Positions 11,600 through 23,902 are shown, numbered from the stretch's first letter. The stretch is 64,000 nucleotides of DNA from Loxodes magnus (GCA_946699065.1 CAMPDV010000509.1:1-64000), one strand, 5' to 3'. Notes: generated from the sequence alone by a model not told the origin. Numbers and translations: made by a program.

Positions 11600-12930
11600 T
11601 TCTTAATAAGCAATAACTAGTTATTACCTATGACTTGATAATCTTATTCTACAGACAATCTTTAATCCTCTTTTCTTAGTATGAGTTCCTTTTAAAGCTA
11701 TTTAATGCTACTAACCTAATTTTTTAGCTAATAAAACTGTATTCAGATGAAAATTGAACTGTGATATTATTGCTAAAGTCAAAGGAGGCATTTTTGTTTC
11801 TGCCTTTCCTTCATTAATTTTATCACTCTTAAGAATGCTTTTCTCGGTATTTCAGCTGAGGCTAGCTATCCTATCTATCATAAGATGCTAGTTATATTTT
11901 AGTCATACACAAATTTTGTCTATAATACTCAGTTATAATGCTTGATTATATCCTTATGGTATCTTTAATATCTTAGCTAATTTAAAATAGAAGTCAAGAT
12001 ATGAGAAAAAGAAACAGCTTCAAGATATAAAAAGAAAGCTAAAAGGATTGAAAGCATTAAAGATAGAATGGTGAAATAACTAAAGGAGGATAGAACAAAT
12101 CTAAAGCTTGTACAAGTAACAAGATGTAGATAAAGTTAGTGGCAAGAATCGATAGTGGATAGATACATGTAAATAATGATAACTAGAAGATATGTCTGAT
12201 TATATAAGAAACTGAGCTAGATTGTGGTATAACTTGATTGAAGGATATCATGGATTAAAGTGCTGCTTTGGTAAAAGAATCAGTTAGTTGACTTAATCTT
12301 GTAAACGTTTTCTTCAATTTTAGTTCTAAACTTACAAAGTTGCACTCAAGTTAGACTTTCAGAAGCAAAATCTGGAGAGTTAGATAAGGATTATAAAATA
12401 GGAGTATAAAAGCTTGATTAAGTATCAGGATCAATTTAGAGAAGAAGTTAAAAGGGATTGAAAGCTAGGATTTTAAAGGAAAAGGGAAAAAGCTAAGTTA
12501 ATATTGAGTTACTGAGAATGGAAAAGGATATCTTTTTGTTTTAAGGTTAACAAACTATAAAAATAAGCTCCATCCTTGATTGAGATCATATAACAGGCTT
12601 TTACCCTTTCATATTGCTTGTTTCTATCAACTCTATATATATATTATCTGACTAATAATTTACACAGGTCTTTTTAATAAAAAAATCAGAATCTAGCTAA
12701 GAAGATTTATTCCAAGTAATTATAATCAGATAGAATAAAAAAATGAAATAACCAGCACTAACGGTAAATGAAGTAGACTTATAACAAATTTCTGAAATAT
12801 AAAGAAGCTTCAAAACTAATTATCCTAGCAATTCCATTAGCTTTTAGCTTAAACTTTATTTAATACTAAGAAACTTTAAAAAATAGCGACTATTAAAGTA
12901 CTTTAAGCTCAAACCTGCTTTATCATATAA
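11600..12930. pseudogene. Module c1, shortened D-minus/D-plus pair
   Basis: On the minus strand (11640-12000) the frame SQFNFHLNTVLLAKKL then QQHQIALKG matches the D-minus pattern. From about 12000 the plus strand reads DRMVKQLKEDRTNLKL, matching the VKELSQDQESLKL start of D-plus in module a. The plus half is only about 0.9 kb and lacks the tail seen in a and d. It is shared with 57470-58760 in unit 4. Confidence 0.5.
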
Positions 12931-13640
12931 TATTATATTATGTTTCTACTCACTTTTAATAGAGATTTATTATAAATTAAATCTTTAATATAAAGGCTCT
13001 CAAACTTAAGCTTGTTTGAGCAATTAGAATCTCAGCTGGAACTTATAAGGTTACTTTACTAGATATACCAAGTAAATTGAATCTCCTCTTATATTTAAAT
13101 ATAAATTGAGTGTCTAACATGATTTAAATTTGTATATTACTAAACAAACTAACTAAGGTTTTTACTTCTGTTCCTCTTATAATAGTAAATTTAAGAAATA
13201 AAGATAGAGATAACTTTAATTCTCTTAGATAATTCTAAGCTAATTAATATTAATACTCTTATATTTAAATTAACTAAACTGCTTTAAACTTAATCTTTAA
13301 TTGTAATTATGTTGAAATCATATTTAAATCTTTGCTTGAATCTATCTTTTATCAACGAGTCATATAATCTACATGAGTTATAAATCTTATAATTATCTTT
13401 AAATCCTTCTTTATTAATTTTATAAGTATTATTTTAATTCTTTCATCTAAAATAGCTATTTCTCTATTAGTAATCAGATGATATTTATAGCTAGTTATAT
13501 GCTAGTAATAGAAAACTTTATCTATCAAACTCTATCATATTTCTTGATTATATTCCTATGATATCTTTAATATCCTAAAAGCAAAATTAATTTATATAAA
13601 GTTTATAATAAAGTCTTGTAATAAAAACTAGCCTTAAGAT
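12931..13640 (-). pseudogene. D-minus frame of module d1
   Basis: The minus strand reads RFITHVDYMTRWQKIDS and, further on, RGTEVKTLVSLFSNIQ followed by LDTQFIFKYKRRFNLLGISS and VPAEILIAQTSLSLRA. The second block is kept in d4 (LDTQFIFEYKRRLNLLDISS) and largely in d5, and part of it is found in inverted form near 43230 (RGAELKTLAKLFSSIQ). This is the fullest view of the D-minus protein, about 230 codons, helical and basic. The family is not recognised. The blocks need at least one change of frame, so it is probably inactive. Confidence 0.5.
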
Positions 13641-16600
13641 ATAATAATAGGACTAAAAGAATAACCGATAGAAAATAGAAAAGTGAAGGAGCTAAATTAG
13701 GATTAAAAGATCTAAACTTGCAGAAGTTGCAAGTTATAATATAAGTTTGTGACTAGTTGAGTTGTGGGTAGATGCGACCATAAAGCAATAACTAGGAAAT
13801 GTATCTGATCATATAGAAGCTTAATTAGATTGTTATTTAACTTAGTTGAAGAATATTGCAGATTTAAATACTGTTTTGGTTTAAGATTCGGCTAGCTGAG
13901 CTTATCATATTAATGTAATTGGCAGATTTAATTTTCAAGTTTGCAAGATTAAGCCAATTAACGCTGGGATTGGTAAAATAATTAAAATAGCTAACCCTGA
14001 AGAGTTAGAATAGAATTATATGAAAGGTGGAGATAAAGCTAAATAAAATATAAGGATAGGCTGAGAGATAAAATTAAAAGGGAATAAGCTATCGCTTATA
14101 GAGTAGAAATGACATTAATTTTAAAAAGCTGAGGGTGAAAAATGAGATCTTAGGATTTATCGCTTGCTTATCATATTGTAGACTGCATCCTTAAAATTGG
14201 AGACTCTGCAGCAGACTTTTACTCGCTTATATAACTATTTCTTATTTGTTCTAGAAACTTGTTGCAACTAATATTTTACTGAGGTCTTTTCAAAGAAGAA
14301 GCTTAGTATCTGATGGGATAAATTCATGCCAAGTATTCAATGTCGGTAATACTAAAACGGAAGCAGAAAAGCAGCACAAGTGGAAAGGTGAAGAACACTT
14401 AAAACAAAGCTCTTAATATTAAGATTTAATCTTTCAAATATACACTGCCAACTCCATTATTTTAGTCTTAAGCTATTTTAATACTAAAAAAGCTAAAAAA
14501 GCATTAGCTATCAAAGTACTTTAAGCTTTAAAATTGCTCTATAATAAAACATTCAATAATTATTTTTTAGATAACTTATAGATAATAGACTTAGATACTA
14601 GTCTTAAAAAAGACAGATATGTAAGAATTATCCTATCACTTTAAAAACAGTTAGCTTAGGAAGAAAGATTATTTGCTTGCTGCTATTATTGGATATGCTA
14701 ATAGAGTGGAATGTATCTAAAAGGATAAGCAATTCAAAGAAATGTATATTTAAAAGGGAGAGAAAAATAAGATCTTGTTGTATAGTTGCCTTACTTCTAA
14801 CGATATGCACACATAGAAAAAACGAAAAAAAGCTGGAATTGCCCAGATGGCTCAGAACTAAATTACAAGACTAGGAATTATTCTTTGAAAATGGGCGGGC
14901 CTGGAAACATTTAGATCTTTAAAGAATTTAGAAAAGATAACACCTCATATAATAACACAAACTTGAGGAACCAAAAGTAAATTTGATAAGGCAAGGATCT
15001 TAGACTATTGATAAAATTTAAGAAAGGAAGGCAATTACAAATATAATAAAAAGTACAATTCCCTTTCTAACAAAAATTTCAAAAAACTATATCTCTCGTA
15101 AATAAAAGAACTTAAAGAACTCTTAGTAGTAATAAATATAAGAAAAGAGTAAGGAAGTGTCTTCAAAGACAAACGAAGGAAGTAAAATTTTAATATCAGT
15201 AAAGCTTAAAAAAGATTTTTAAGATATCTAATAGGAAAGTTTTAATACAAAAGATTCAATAAAAGAATATATAAAATTGAGAAGGAATAGTAGACCTTAT
15301 TATTTCCATAGGTAAATATAGAATTTTGATTTAAGATATAGAATTAAAATAGAGAATAGATAAACTCCAGGATAAATTAAGAATTAATCTTGGCTATTCT
15401 AAAATAATTGTTTGAAATTTCATATATGTAGCAAAGACTAGCTTTAGGGTTTGAAAAAGGGAATGAGATAGTTTATTTGAAAAGAAAAAAGGCAAAGCTG
15501 AATGAGGGAATTAAAGAATACCTGTTAGATATAAATGAGTTTAAGAAGAAACGAGAAAATGAAAAGTTTTAAATCCTGAAACTGAGTTAATTAGATGAAA
15601 GATCTTTCAACGAAAAGCTAGAAAGTATAAATCCTAGAGATAATAATTAGAGAAACAAACAATAAAGAATTACTGCTATTCCTTTAGACCTAATGAAGAT
15701 ATTTGAGATTATATTTCGCAAGTAAGTTACAGGATAAAGCTATGATTCAATAGAAAGATACAAAAATAAAAGAGAGCATAAAAGGAGATATTTGATATAG
15801 CAGACTTTGATTATTATTAGTCTAGTAAATTATCTAATTTGTATTTCTAGATTAAATCAGTTAAATAAAATAACAAGAGAAAACACTTAAATAGAGTTTT
15901 AAACTCGAAGATCATTAGAGAGAATTTAAAAGAGATTCAGATGAAGTCAAGGAGAAGAATTTGCTTTATTCTTCTCTTTACAGAATTTAATCAAAGAAAT
16001 TATTTAAAAATTACTGAACATACTATCATAAGAATGATATTTAAAACCTTAAGAAAACTTTCAGATAAAGTTAATAACAAGTCTAATAAAAGAAAATCTA
16101 AATCATAAAGTAGAAAGACAATATTTCAAGAATATTTAACTGAAAGGAACGAAAAATTTTCAGTTCTAAGAAAATTTTATAAGTTCAAGTTAGAATATTT
16201 AATCTAGCTTAGGTTAGAGACAAAATCGTTAAACCCAAGAAAATAAAATCAATAAATTAAAAAAGACAAAAGAATTCACTAGATGAGGGCTAAAACCGAT
16301 TCAGAAGTTTTACATTAGAAATTTTATTTATTTAATTTTCAAATACTTAAATATTAAAGTAAGAAGGAGAAATTAATACTAGGTCTATGTAAGAAAAGCA
16401 AGGCTAAAATTACTAGTCGTTTAAACTAAATGACAGTAAAATCTAAAAACGGCAAGAAGATGTAGAAGTAAGAATCTTAATGGATCAGCCTGAAAGGAAA
16501 ATTTCATAAGTTATTATCAAAATAAATGAAATTGATATGGAAGAAGTAGCAATAGAACTTTTCCTGTATTAATTGAGCGTTTAGTTATATAATCTTGATT

Positions 16601-16690
16601 CAAAATGAGTATTGCTTTAAATAACCCAGCAAAGAAAACTAAAGTTATCTAACAATGAAGCAATATTAATCTCAGATAAATAGCAGCTTC
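13641..16690 (+). pseudogene. D-plus frame of module d1, longest copy
   Basis: The clearest stretch (about 13710-14040) has balanced, protein-like composition: KLAEVASYN, VDATIKQQLGNVSDHIEAQL, SASWAYHINVIGRF and IANPEELEQNYMKGGDKAKQ. Later blocks kept in d4 and d5 include DRYVRIILSLQKQLAQEE, FRSLKNLEKI with HIITQTW and ILDYWQ, a coiled-coil-like block ending INEFKKKREN, and NRTFPVLIERLV near the end. The same blocks in d4 and d5 are thrown out of register by single-base differences, so at least some copies are dead. The module ends about 300 bp before kelch gene 2. Function unknown. Confidence 0.5.
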
Positions 16691-16986
16691 TAATTTTGTA
16701 GCATGTATTTCCCTTTTAATATAATTAAATCCTTATATCTTAATTAGTTTTTAAAGATCAGTTATTCTCTAAACATAAGTTATGCTCTTCAATTTTTATC
16801 GTTTCTATCTGTTCTCTTTAAGAAATATAGACAATTTCCTTCAAATTTATACAATTAAATAAAATAAAACTTCTTTACTAACTGTTTATTTTACTTCAAT
16901 TATTATTACATTTAAAGTCTTCAATCATTAATTAAAAGTTTGATTTAACTTTCATTTAAATAGAACATTATTTTAAATTTATAAAA
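16691..16986 (+). promoter_or_regulatory. Upstream region of kelch gene 2 (d type)
   Basis: This T-rich tract between the end of module d1 and the kelch ATG is nearly the same before genes 4 and 5 and different from genes 1 and 3. It is the best promoter candidate for this gene. No named motif is visible. Confidence 0.35.
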
Positions 16987-19263
16987 ATGTAGGCAACTAC
17001 ATGTTCGATATGTGATGATAAGTTTAATGAGACTATTAAGAAACCTAGAGAAATGGAGTGTAAATGTATAGCTTGTGAAAAATGTCTAAATGCAATGTAT
17101 AAGAGGACTAATATGATATTTTGTGTTCTTCATAACTTCAGGTCGACTAAATTAGTGCATGAACTTAAGACGGTAGAAACTAAAGTTTATAATTTGTGTA
17201 AAGACCATTAAATTGAACTAAAATTTATATGTTCCAAGGATAATCAACTTATATGTAGTACTTGCTTAACATCAACTCACAATCATGAAGTTTTGCTTAT
17301 TCAAGAAAAAATAAAAGTTTTATAGGGGGAAATTAATGCAAAGCTTAAATTATTGCACGAAACTATACAGTTATAACATAAGAGAGTGATCTTTAATAAA
17401 GATCAATAATCAATAAGTAAATCAAAGTTTGTTACTAGAAATATGATTTTAAAAGCGAATAAGTTATTACTTTCCTAAATTTTGTCAATTTGTTAAAATT
17501 ATATTAACAAGCATTTTTGTTTATTCGATGAATAAGAATAAAAGGTATAATCCAATTTATAGAAAGTTAATAGCTTGCAACAAAAAATAAATGAAATAAT
17601 CTAGCTTGAAGAAACAACTATTAATCAGTGTGAGTTAAAGAAACTGAAGATAGATAATTTATAAGAACAGTTATATAACTAGAAATAAAACTAGCAGGAA
17701 TGGAATATTTAAGATTATGAGAATTAAAATTTTTACAATATTGTCTTATAAGAGTTATATGAAAGTGAGTTATTCTAAGAGTAAAGAGAAAAAAGAGATA
17801 TTTAAAAAAATTACTTAGAAGATAGAATATCAAATCTAAATTAAAAACTAACTGATTATGCTTAATAGTTATAAAATCTAAGCGAAGAACAAAAAAATAA
17901 TAAAAATAAGATAATTTAGCTAGACAAAGAAAATTAAAAATAAATTATATAGATTTAAGAACAACTTGAATAGATAAAAAACTTTTAGGAGAGAAATTAA
18001 ATCATGAGAACTTAAATAGATGAATTGAAATAATAAAATATCAAGCTTAATTAAATAGTTTAGACATAAATTTAATAAATATAAGAACTAGAATAAGTTA
18101 AATAGACCTTGGATTAAAAGAGAAAGGAATAAGAAGAACTAATAAGAAATTTATAAGTGAATAATTAAACTCTCAATGAAAATATAGAGTCATTAACTTA
18201 ATAGAAAACAGTTTAAGAGTAATAAATAAGAGAAAAGTAGTAATAAATTAAAAATTTAACAGAAAAAATAAATTTACTAAGTTAACTAAGTGAAGAGAGA
18301 GAATAAATAAAAATATAATTATTCTAATAAAAAGATTTAATAAGACGAATTATTATAAATTAAGAGTTAAAACTAGATAAAAGTTTTGAAATAATAAAAA
18401 TTAGAAACAATAATAAATCTTCTATACAGTTAACTAATTATTTAAGAATAAAATTTGAATCTAATTTTCTTTAATCAGTTAATATATAAGTATCACCTTA
18501 CACTTTGATTTAATCGGCAGTATCTAATTTGCAACAAGTATCTGATAATGATACTTCTTGTTATTAAACTAGTAATAATTAGATAATTTTAGTAGGAGGA
18601 TATGATTAAAATAGATATTTATAGAATGCTTTAAAAATAGAAAATAATTAAATAGTAAATCAATCTAATTTAATATTTCCCAGAAAAAGAACTTCATTAT
18701 CATTTGATAATTTAAATATCATCTATATTATTGGGGGAGAAGATACTTAAGGTAATTATATGAACGAATGTGAGATATATGATATTCAAAATAATAAATG
18801 TACTTAAATAGCACAACATATTTATAAAGGAAAACGACATGGAACTTGTTATGCATATGATATGATATTTACATTTGGAGGATATTATAATATAAATAAC
18901 TCTAATCAATAAAAAGATTACATATGCTTTTATGATATAATAATTAATAAATGATAATAATCAACAACTATTAAATTACCAAAAGAAGCATCTTCTTTAT
19001 TAACAATTTATATATAAGAAAAAGAATAAGTATTTATATATGATAATTGAAATTACTTATAGAAAACTTTATCATTTGATTGAAAAAATATAATAGATAA
19101 TGGATAAGCATTTCCTAAAATAGGTTGATCATTTTGATTTAATGGAATTTATGATAAAAATAAAATATGAATGTACTCATCAGATTCTAATTAGCAAGAT
19201 ATTTTATATTATTATGATATGAATGTAGCAAGCAATAGAAAATGGGAAAAGTGTTAGTTATGA
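16987..19263 (+). CDS. TRIM-like RING/B-box/coiled-coil/kelch protein, copy 2
   Basis: This copy has an open frame of 758 codons under the Gln/Gln/Trp code, the same length as copy 1. The RING-like cysteines (TTCSICDDKF, CKCIACEKC, C46-x2-H49), the B-box (LCKDHQIELKFIC, CSTC, HNH), the coiled coil and the kelch domain (LVGGYDQN, YIIGGEDT, FTFGGYYN) are all intact. Residues about 140-200 are of the same type as copy 1 (for example EQEQKVQSNL), unlike copies 3-5. Kelch tryptophans are again TGA and the last is TGG. I place the stop at the TGA at 19261. The final 97 bases or so of the frame are repeated at 20201 within the tandem duplication, giving a free-standing gene end. Likely a functional adaptor or ligase; substrate unknown. 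Confidence 0.85.
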
Positions 19264-21238
19264 AACAGTAATATAAACATATTTAATCTTATTTGATTAA
19301 TTTTACTAAATTACCTAATAATTTATACTTAATTTAATAACTTTTAATTACTTAAAATAGTGTATAAATCTTATTACTTTATAATTATAATAGAAATAAT
19401 AAAAAGTAGCTAATCGATTCTAATTATCATAAAAAACAAAAATGGAATTTTATAAATTAAAACTTATAAAATTGAAGCTGGTCTTTTGACTTAATAAAGA
19501 AGAAATTACTAAAAAAAATAAAAGATAAAAAAAGGATAATAAGTTCTTTAAAGATAGATAAAAATAGAAATATTATAACTATAGAAGACTGAAGAACATA
19601 ATAGCATTGGAGAATTAATACAATTTATACAACATAAAGAGAGTGTTTTTTTAATTTAAAGAAGATAATCTAAAGCCCTTAAAAATCGATTAAAATATTA
19701 AAATAAAAATATTAATAAGGAAAGAAATCTTCAACTTAATGATATAAAGAAAGTTAAAGAATAAAACTTAATATCAAAAAATAAAGTAGCAAATTATTAA
19801 AAAAAGGGATTTATAATGTAGAACAGAATAGAAAATTATAATTAAGCGAAAATTGAAGGAGTAGACAAATTGCAATAAAAATAATTTCTAAAAATGATTT
19901 GATTAAAAGAAAAAAAACAGATTTTTTTAATAAAAATTCATTGAGAGAAAGACTATATCATGAAATCAACTTATCATTTAGATAATATTAGTAAGTTATT
20001 TTGTAAATTGAAAAAGGAAAAAGATTAAGAATTATGAAGAACTGTTGTAAAATTAATTACGGCTATAGATACTGATGTTGAAGATGTTCGTATTTCACTA
20101 CGCATCCTACTGGATGTTGAATATGAAAATCAGTAAACATTTTTGACATTAATATCTTATTAATCATATTAAAGAAATACATATATTTATAAAATAAAAT
20201 ATGAATGTACTCATCAGATTCTAATTAGCAAGATATTTTATATTATTATGATATGAATGTAGCAAGCAATAGAAAATGGGAAAAGTGTTAGTTATGAAAC
20301 AGTAATATAAACATATTTAATCTTATTTGATTAATTTTACTAAATTACCTAATAATTTATACTTAATTTAATAACTTTTAATTACTTAAAATAGTGTATA
20401 AATCTTATTACTTTATAATTATAATAGAAATAATAAAAAGTAGCTAATCGATTCTAATTATCATAAAAAACAAAAATGGAATTTTATAAATTAAAACTTA
20501 TAAAATTGAAGCTGGTCTTTTGACTTAATAAAGAAGAAATTACTAAAAAAAATAAAAGATAAAAAAAGGATAATAAGTTCTTTAAAGATAGATAAAAATA
20601 GAAATATTATAACTATAGAAGACTGAAGAACATAATAGCATTGGAGAATTAATACAATTTATACAACATAAAGAGAGTGTTTTTTTAATTTAAAGAAGAT
20701 AATCTAAAGCCCTTAAAAATCGATTAAAATATTAAAATAAAAATATTAATAAGGAAAGAAATCTTCAACTTAATGATATAAAGAAAGTTAAAGAATAAAA
20801 CTTAATATCAAAAAATAAAGTAGCAAATTATTAAAAAAAGGGATTTATAATGTAGAACAGAATAGAAAATTATAATTAAGCGAAAATTGAAGGAGTAGAC
20901 AAATTGCAATAAAAATAATTTCTAAAAATGATTTGATTAAAAGAAAAAAAACAGATTTTTTTAATAAAAATTCATTGAGAGAAAGACTATATCATGAAAT
21001 CAACTTATCATTTAGATAATATTAGTAAGTTATTTTGTAAATTGAAAAAGGAAAAAGATTAAGAATTATGAAGAACTGTTGTAAAATTAATTACGGCTAT
21101 AGATACTGATGTTGAAGATGTTCGTATTTCACTACGCATCCTACTGGATGTTGAATATGAAAATCAGTAAACATTTTTGACATTAATATCTTATTAATCA
21201 TATTAAAGAAATACATATATTTATAAAATAAAATATGA
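19157..21238. repeat. 1,034-bp direct tandem duplication
   Basis: Bases 19157-20204 recur at 20191-21238 with an offset of 1,034 and no difference that I can find. The two copies meet at a shared 14-base A/T junction that also occurs at the far end, as expected of slippage or unequal crossover at a microhomology. The repeat holds the last part of kelch gene 2, its trailer and segment X2. Confidence 0.9.
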
Positions 21239-21489
21239 TAATTATCATATTTTGATATACCAAAAAAGCTAGGAATTTCGAAAATAGAGATAATATCGAA
21301 ATAAATTAAGAAAAAATTTTTTGTTTGTTAATATTTCAATTAAATTATGCTTCTCTAATTTCCTTTAATATTAAAAATATCTTTAACCATTTCTGCATGC
21401 TTATTTATTATTTTATTTTTAATTAAGTTAAATTAAGATTCTTCTTGGTGTAAAATTAGTTTTCTATTTTATCTATGTTTTTCGTTTAA

Positions 21490-21504
21490 TATAGAAATTT
21501 AGGA
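21490..21504. repeat. Left target-site duplication of retroposon R1
   Basis: The 15 bases TATAGAAATTTAGGA occur here and again at 22379-22393, directly around the insertion. Units 1, 3 and 4 have a single related sequence at the equivalent place. Confidence 0.85.
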
Positions 21505-22378
21505 TAAAAATGGAGTCTTAAAATCTTGTTCCCGGCTTTTTCTTGAGCAAAGAAGAGAAAAAAGCTCTAGAGAAAAACCAGGCATAAAAAAAGTATAAGA
21601 GTCTTCTTCTCCTCACTTACAAAACTAATAAAGAACCTAATAACTATAATAAAAACCTCCTAAAGTAATAAAAAGAAAGGAATCTAATATAATAACAGGA
21701 AAAGAACTTCCATCAAAGATAATTAAAAAGGAAATCAATATTTAACAGTTACTATTTGAAATATCCAATCTCTAGGAAGAGATTAAAGTGCTTAAGTAGG
21801 AAAATTAAGAACTAAGAAACTTATTATCGGTTGGATAAGATAACTTAGAGATTAGAATTATTAATTAAGAAAGGGAACTACAAGCATATTGGAACATTTA
21901 AACTGAACATAGATAAGAAACAGCAAGGCTTGGAAATATCGTATAAAAACAAGAGTTGGAGTTTATTAAGCAAAAGAATATTAGCACAAACATAACTAAT
22001 TAGATGTAGATAGAATAAAAAGAGGTTATAAATCGAAAACCAATCAGATAAGTAAGGAAGAAAGGCTACTACTGTAAGAGTAAGTGACATTTGTACAGGA
22101 ATTGCTAAAAATTTTAGAATTTCAAGAAAAAATTTTGGCGTAAAGAATAAGAAAAATACTAGAGGCTCTATTGTAACTAGCATGGAGATATTTACAGAAG
22201 AAAATGATGTGAAGTACCTTTTGAAATAATAAGAACAAGAAATCAAAGAAACTGAGAAGACCTTAGTGAAGATAATTTCATTAGAAAGTCAAGAATGATG
22301 AGAAGTGTTGCTGATAAAACAACTTATTTTAAACGGTGTCCAGATTGGCACTGTTGAACATTTTAATTTCGTTATTAT
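21505..22378 (+). mobile_element. Retroposon R1: coiled coil plus Cys/His-rich ORF, (ATT)n tail
   Basis: This 874-bp insertion, absent from the other units, has a 15-bp target duplication and a TTATTATTA tail, the hallmarks of target-primed retroposition. The ORF starts at 21510, five bases from the left end, and opens MESQNLVPGFFLSKEE. A coiled coil (LQEEIKVLKQENQELRNLL) follows in another frame, so one shift lies between them, near 21700-21750. Then come Cys/His-rich motifs GYYCKSKWHLYRNC and YCNQHGDIYRRKWC, and the end CPDWHC before a TGA at 22355, just ahead of the tail. This resembles LINE ORF1 proteins in layout, but no reverse transcriptase is present. It is either a shortened LINE or a non-autonomous element moved by one. 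Confidence 0.75.
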
Positions 22379-22393
22379 TATAGAAATTTAGGA
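22379..22393. repeat. Right target-site duplication of retroposon R1
   Basis: This is the second copy of the 15-base sequence at 21490-21504, following the ATT tail directly. Confidence 0.85.
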
Positions 22394-23902
22394 ATCTTAT
22401 AATATTTCTTTTTATATATTACTTTAATAAGATAGATTTTTTTTTCTTTATTTTCGGAATGACATGAAATCATGATATTTTTTCTAATATCCAATCTATC
22501 ATTATTACATCCAATTTTTGATATCAATCCCACCATGTTAATTTTTTTTAATTTAGATAATTATGTATTTATCTGTAATATATTATTTTGATGTCTTGCT
22601 ATTTACTTTCCTCTATTTTAAATCTTAGATATATCTTTTTTTAATCAATTTAACAATAAATTATCTTTTATAAGTTTTATTTTAGTAAGTTCACTTTATT
22701 AGCACTATTAATTACTTTTTAGTATCTATTTTATAACTTAATATATACTATTCTTACAAAATATTATTTATTATGCTATTAACTACATTTTTTTTCAATG
22801 ATAATTCTTTTATTTTTCATTAATTATATTTCAGGACTTAGACTTCTTATTCAGGTCATTTTCTTAAAGATATTTTTTAAACTAAATTATTTACTCACTT
22901 GTTTATTTAAAGTATTAGAATATTTTTAAAAGACCTATTTTATTTAGTCATAAACAAGTGATATAACTTTTAATATTTCTTATTCACATATTAGTATTTA
23001 TATTTAATTTTATTAGTAAGAGCTGCGCACCAACGAGAGTGCTACGCGCTCTATAATCAAATTTATTTATTTATTTGTAATCATCTCTTTCTTATATGAT
23101 ATTTTATAACTTTATTTTTAAGTTCTTAATTTTAGTCTATTCTAATTATTTTTTAAACTTTTATTTTAACTACTACATAAAATTTTTCATTTCCTACTTT
23201 ATTGCTATTTCTTCAATTAATACCATTTTAAATTTTCTATTTTATCTCTTATTTTAATGTTTTAACTGATAAGTAAGATTCTTAAAAATTTAATATTTGT
23301 TAATATTATTTTACTTATAATTATAAGTTATAAATATTTTTTAATTAACCTACTTCCTTATGATATCGCATATACATTTTTATTTTTCTATTTTATTTAG
23401 CTATTTAATTAATTAATTTACTTAACAAATATTTACAATTAATAACCCTTATACATCTTATTATTTTTAAATATATATCTTTTTATTAAATTATTTATTT
23501 ATTTTTGATTAAATCTTACTAATTATATATTAAGATCTTTTACAGTTTTAACTTATTATTTTATTATTTTAAGTTATTAATTTAACTATTTTTTATGTCT
23601 TTAGTCTTTTAACTTTTATTACTTTTTAATAGTTTTGTTATTATTTTATTCTGATTAACTGATTAAATATAATTTTCATTGTATAATATCATTGTAATTA
23701 ATTAAAACTGTTATTTTTTCTGTCTTTTCTTAATTGAGCTACTTGATCTTTAAAATATAATTATTTATTTCTCACTCTTTTTATTTAAACACTCACAATC
23801 TCATATATTTAACTTTTGATAGTACTTATTTTAAATACACTCTCTTTATATTTTCCTTAATAAATATATTTAATGAATTTATTTTATAATAGCATTATTC
23901 TT
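22394..23902. other. First copy of the T-rich stretch in unit 2, no supported gene
   Basis: It corresponds to 51115-52540 of unit 4. After the rearranged retroposon region the same stretch begins again at 25732, so part of it is present twice in unit 2. Apart from the G+C-rich insertion at 23016-23080 I see nothing gene-like. Confidence 0.5.
23016..23080. mobile_element. Small G+C-rich insertion with (ATTT)n tail
   Basis: About 57-61 bases are inserted relative to the other units. The first 36 are markedly G+C-rich for this locus and can fold into an imperfect hairpin (GAGCTGCGCAC against GTGCTACGCGCTC). They are followed by repeated ATTT. GTAA stands on both sides (23016-23019 and 23077-23080) and might be a short target duplication. 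It could be the 3-prime scrap of a SINE or another retroposon. Too short to classify. Confidence 0.45.

Noticed and set aside
14628-14874. Short standard-code frames on both strands in module d1 (and at 45261-45443).
   Set aside because: Both arise from the chance absence of TAA/TAG/TGA within the D-plus region; the frame conserved between d1, d4 and d5 is a different one.
14840-14900. A CPDG-type motif in module d1 resembling the YCNPDG motif of retroposon R4.
   Set aside because: The likeness is limited to four residues and is not kept in d4 and d5, so common origin is not supported.
21878-22246. Minus-strand frame of 122 codons, hydrophobic and membrane-like.
   Set aside because: It is the shadow of the purine-rich retroposon R1 ORF on the other strand; the plus strand has the coiled coil and Cys/His motifs.
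21490-22393. TGA as Cys (Euplotes-type code), which would add cysteines to the R1 protein motifs.
   Set aside because: The kelch genes place TGA at Trp positions repeatedly (for example SFWYNG, KIWMYS), and TGT/TGC already supply all zinc ligands of the RING-like region and B-box.
23020-23052. Possible tRNA or ribozyme in the G+C-rich insertion.
   Set aside because: It is too short for a tRNA, has no cloverleaf or hammerhead core, and forms only one imperfect hairpin.
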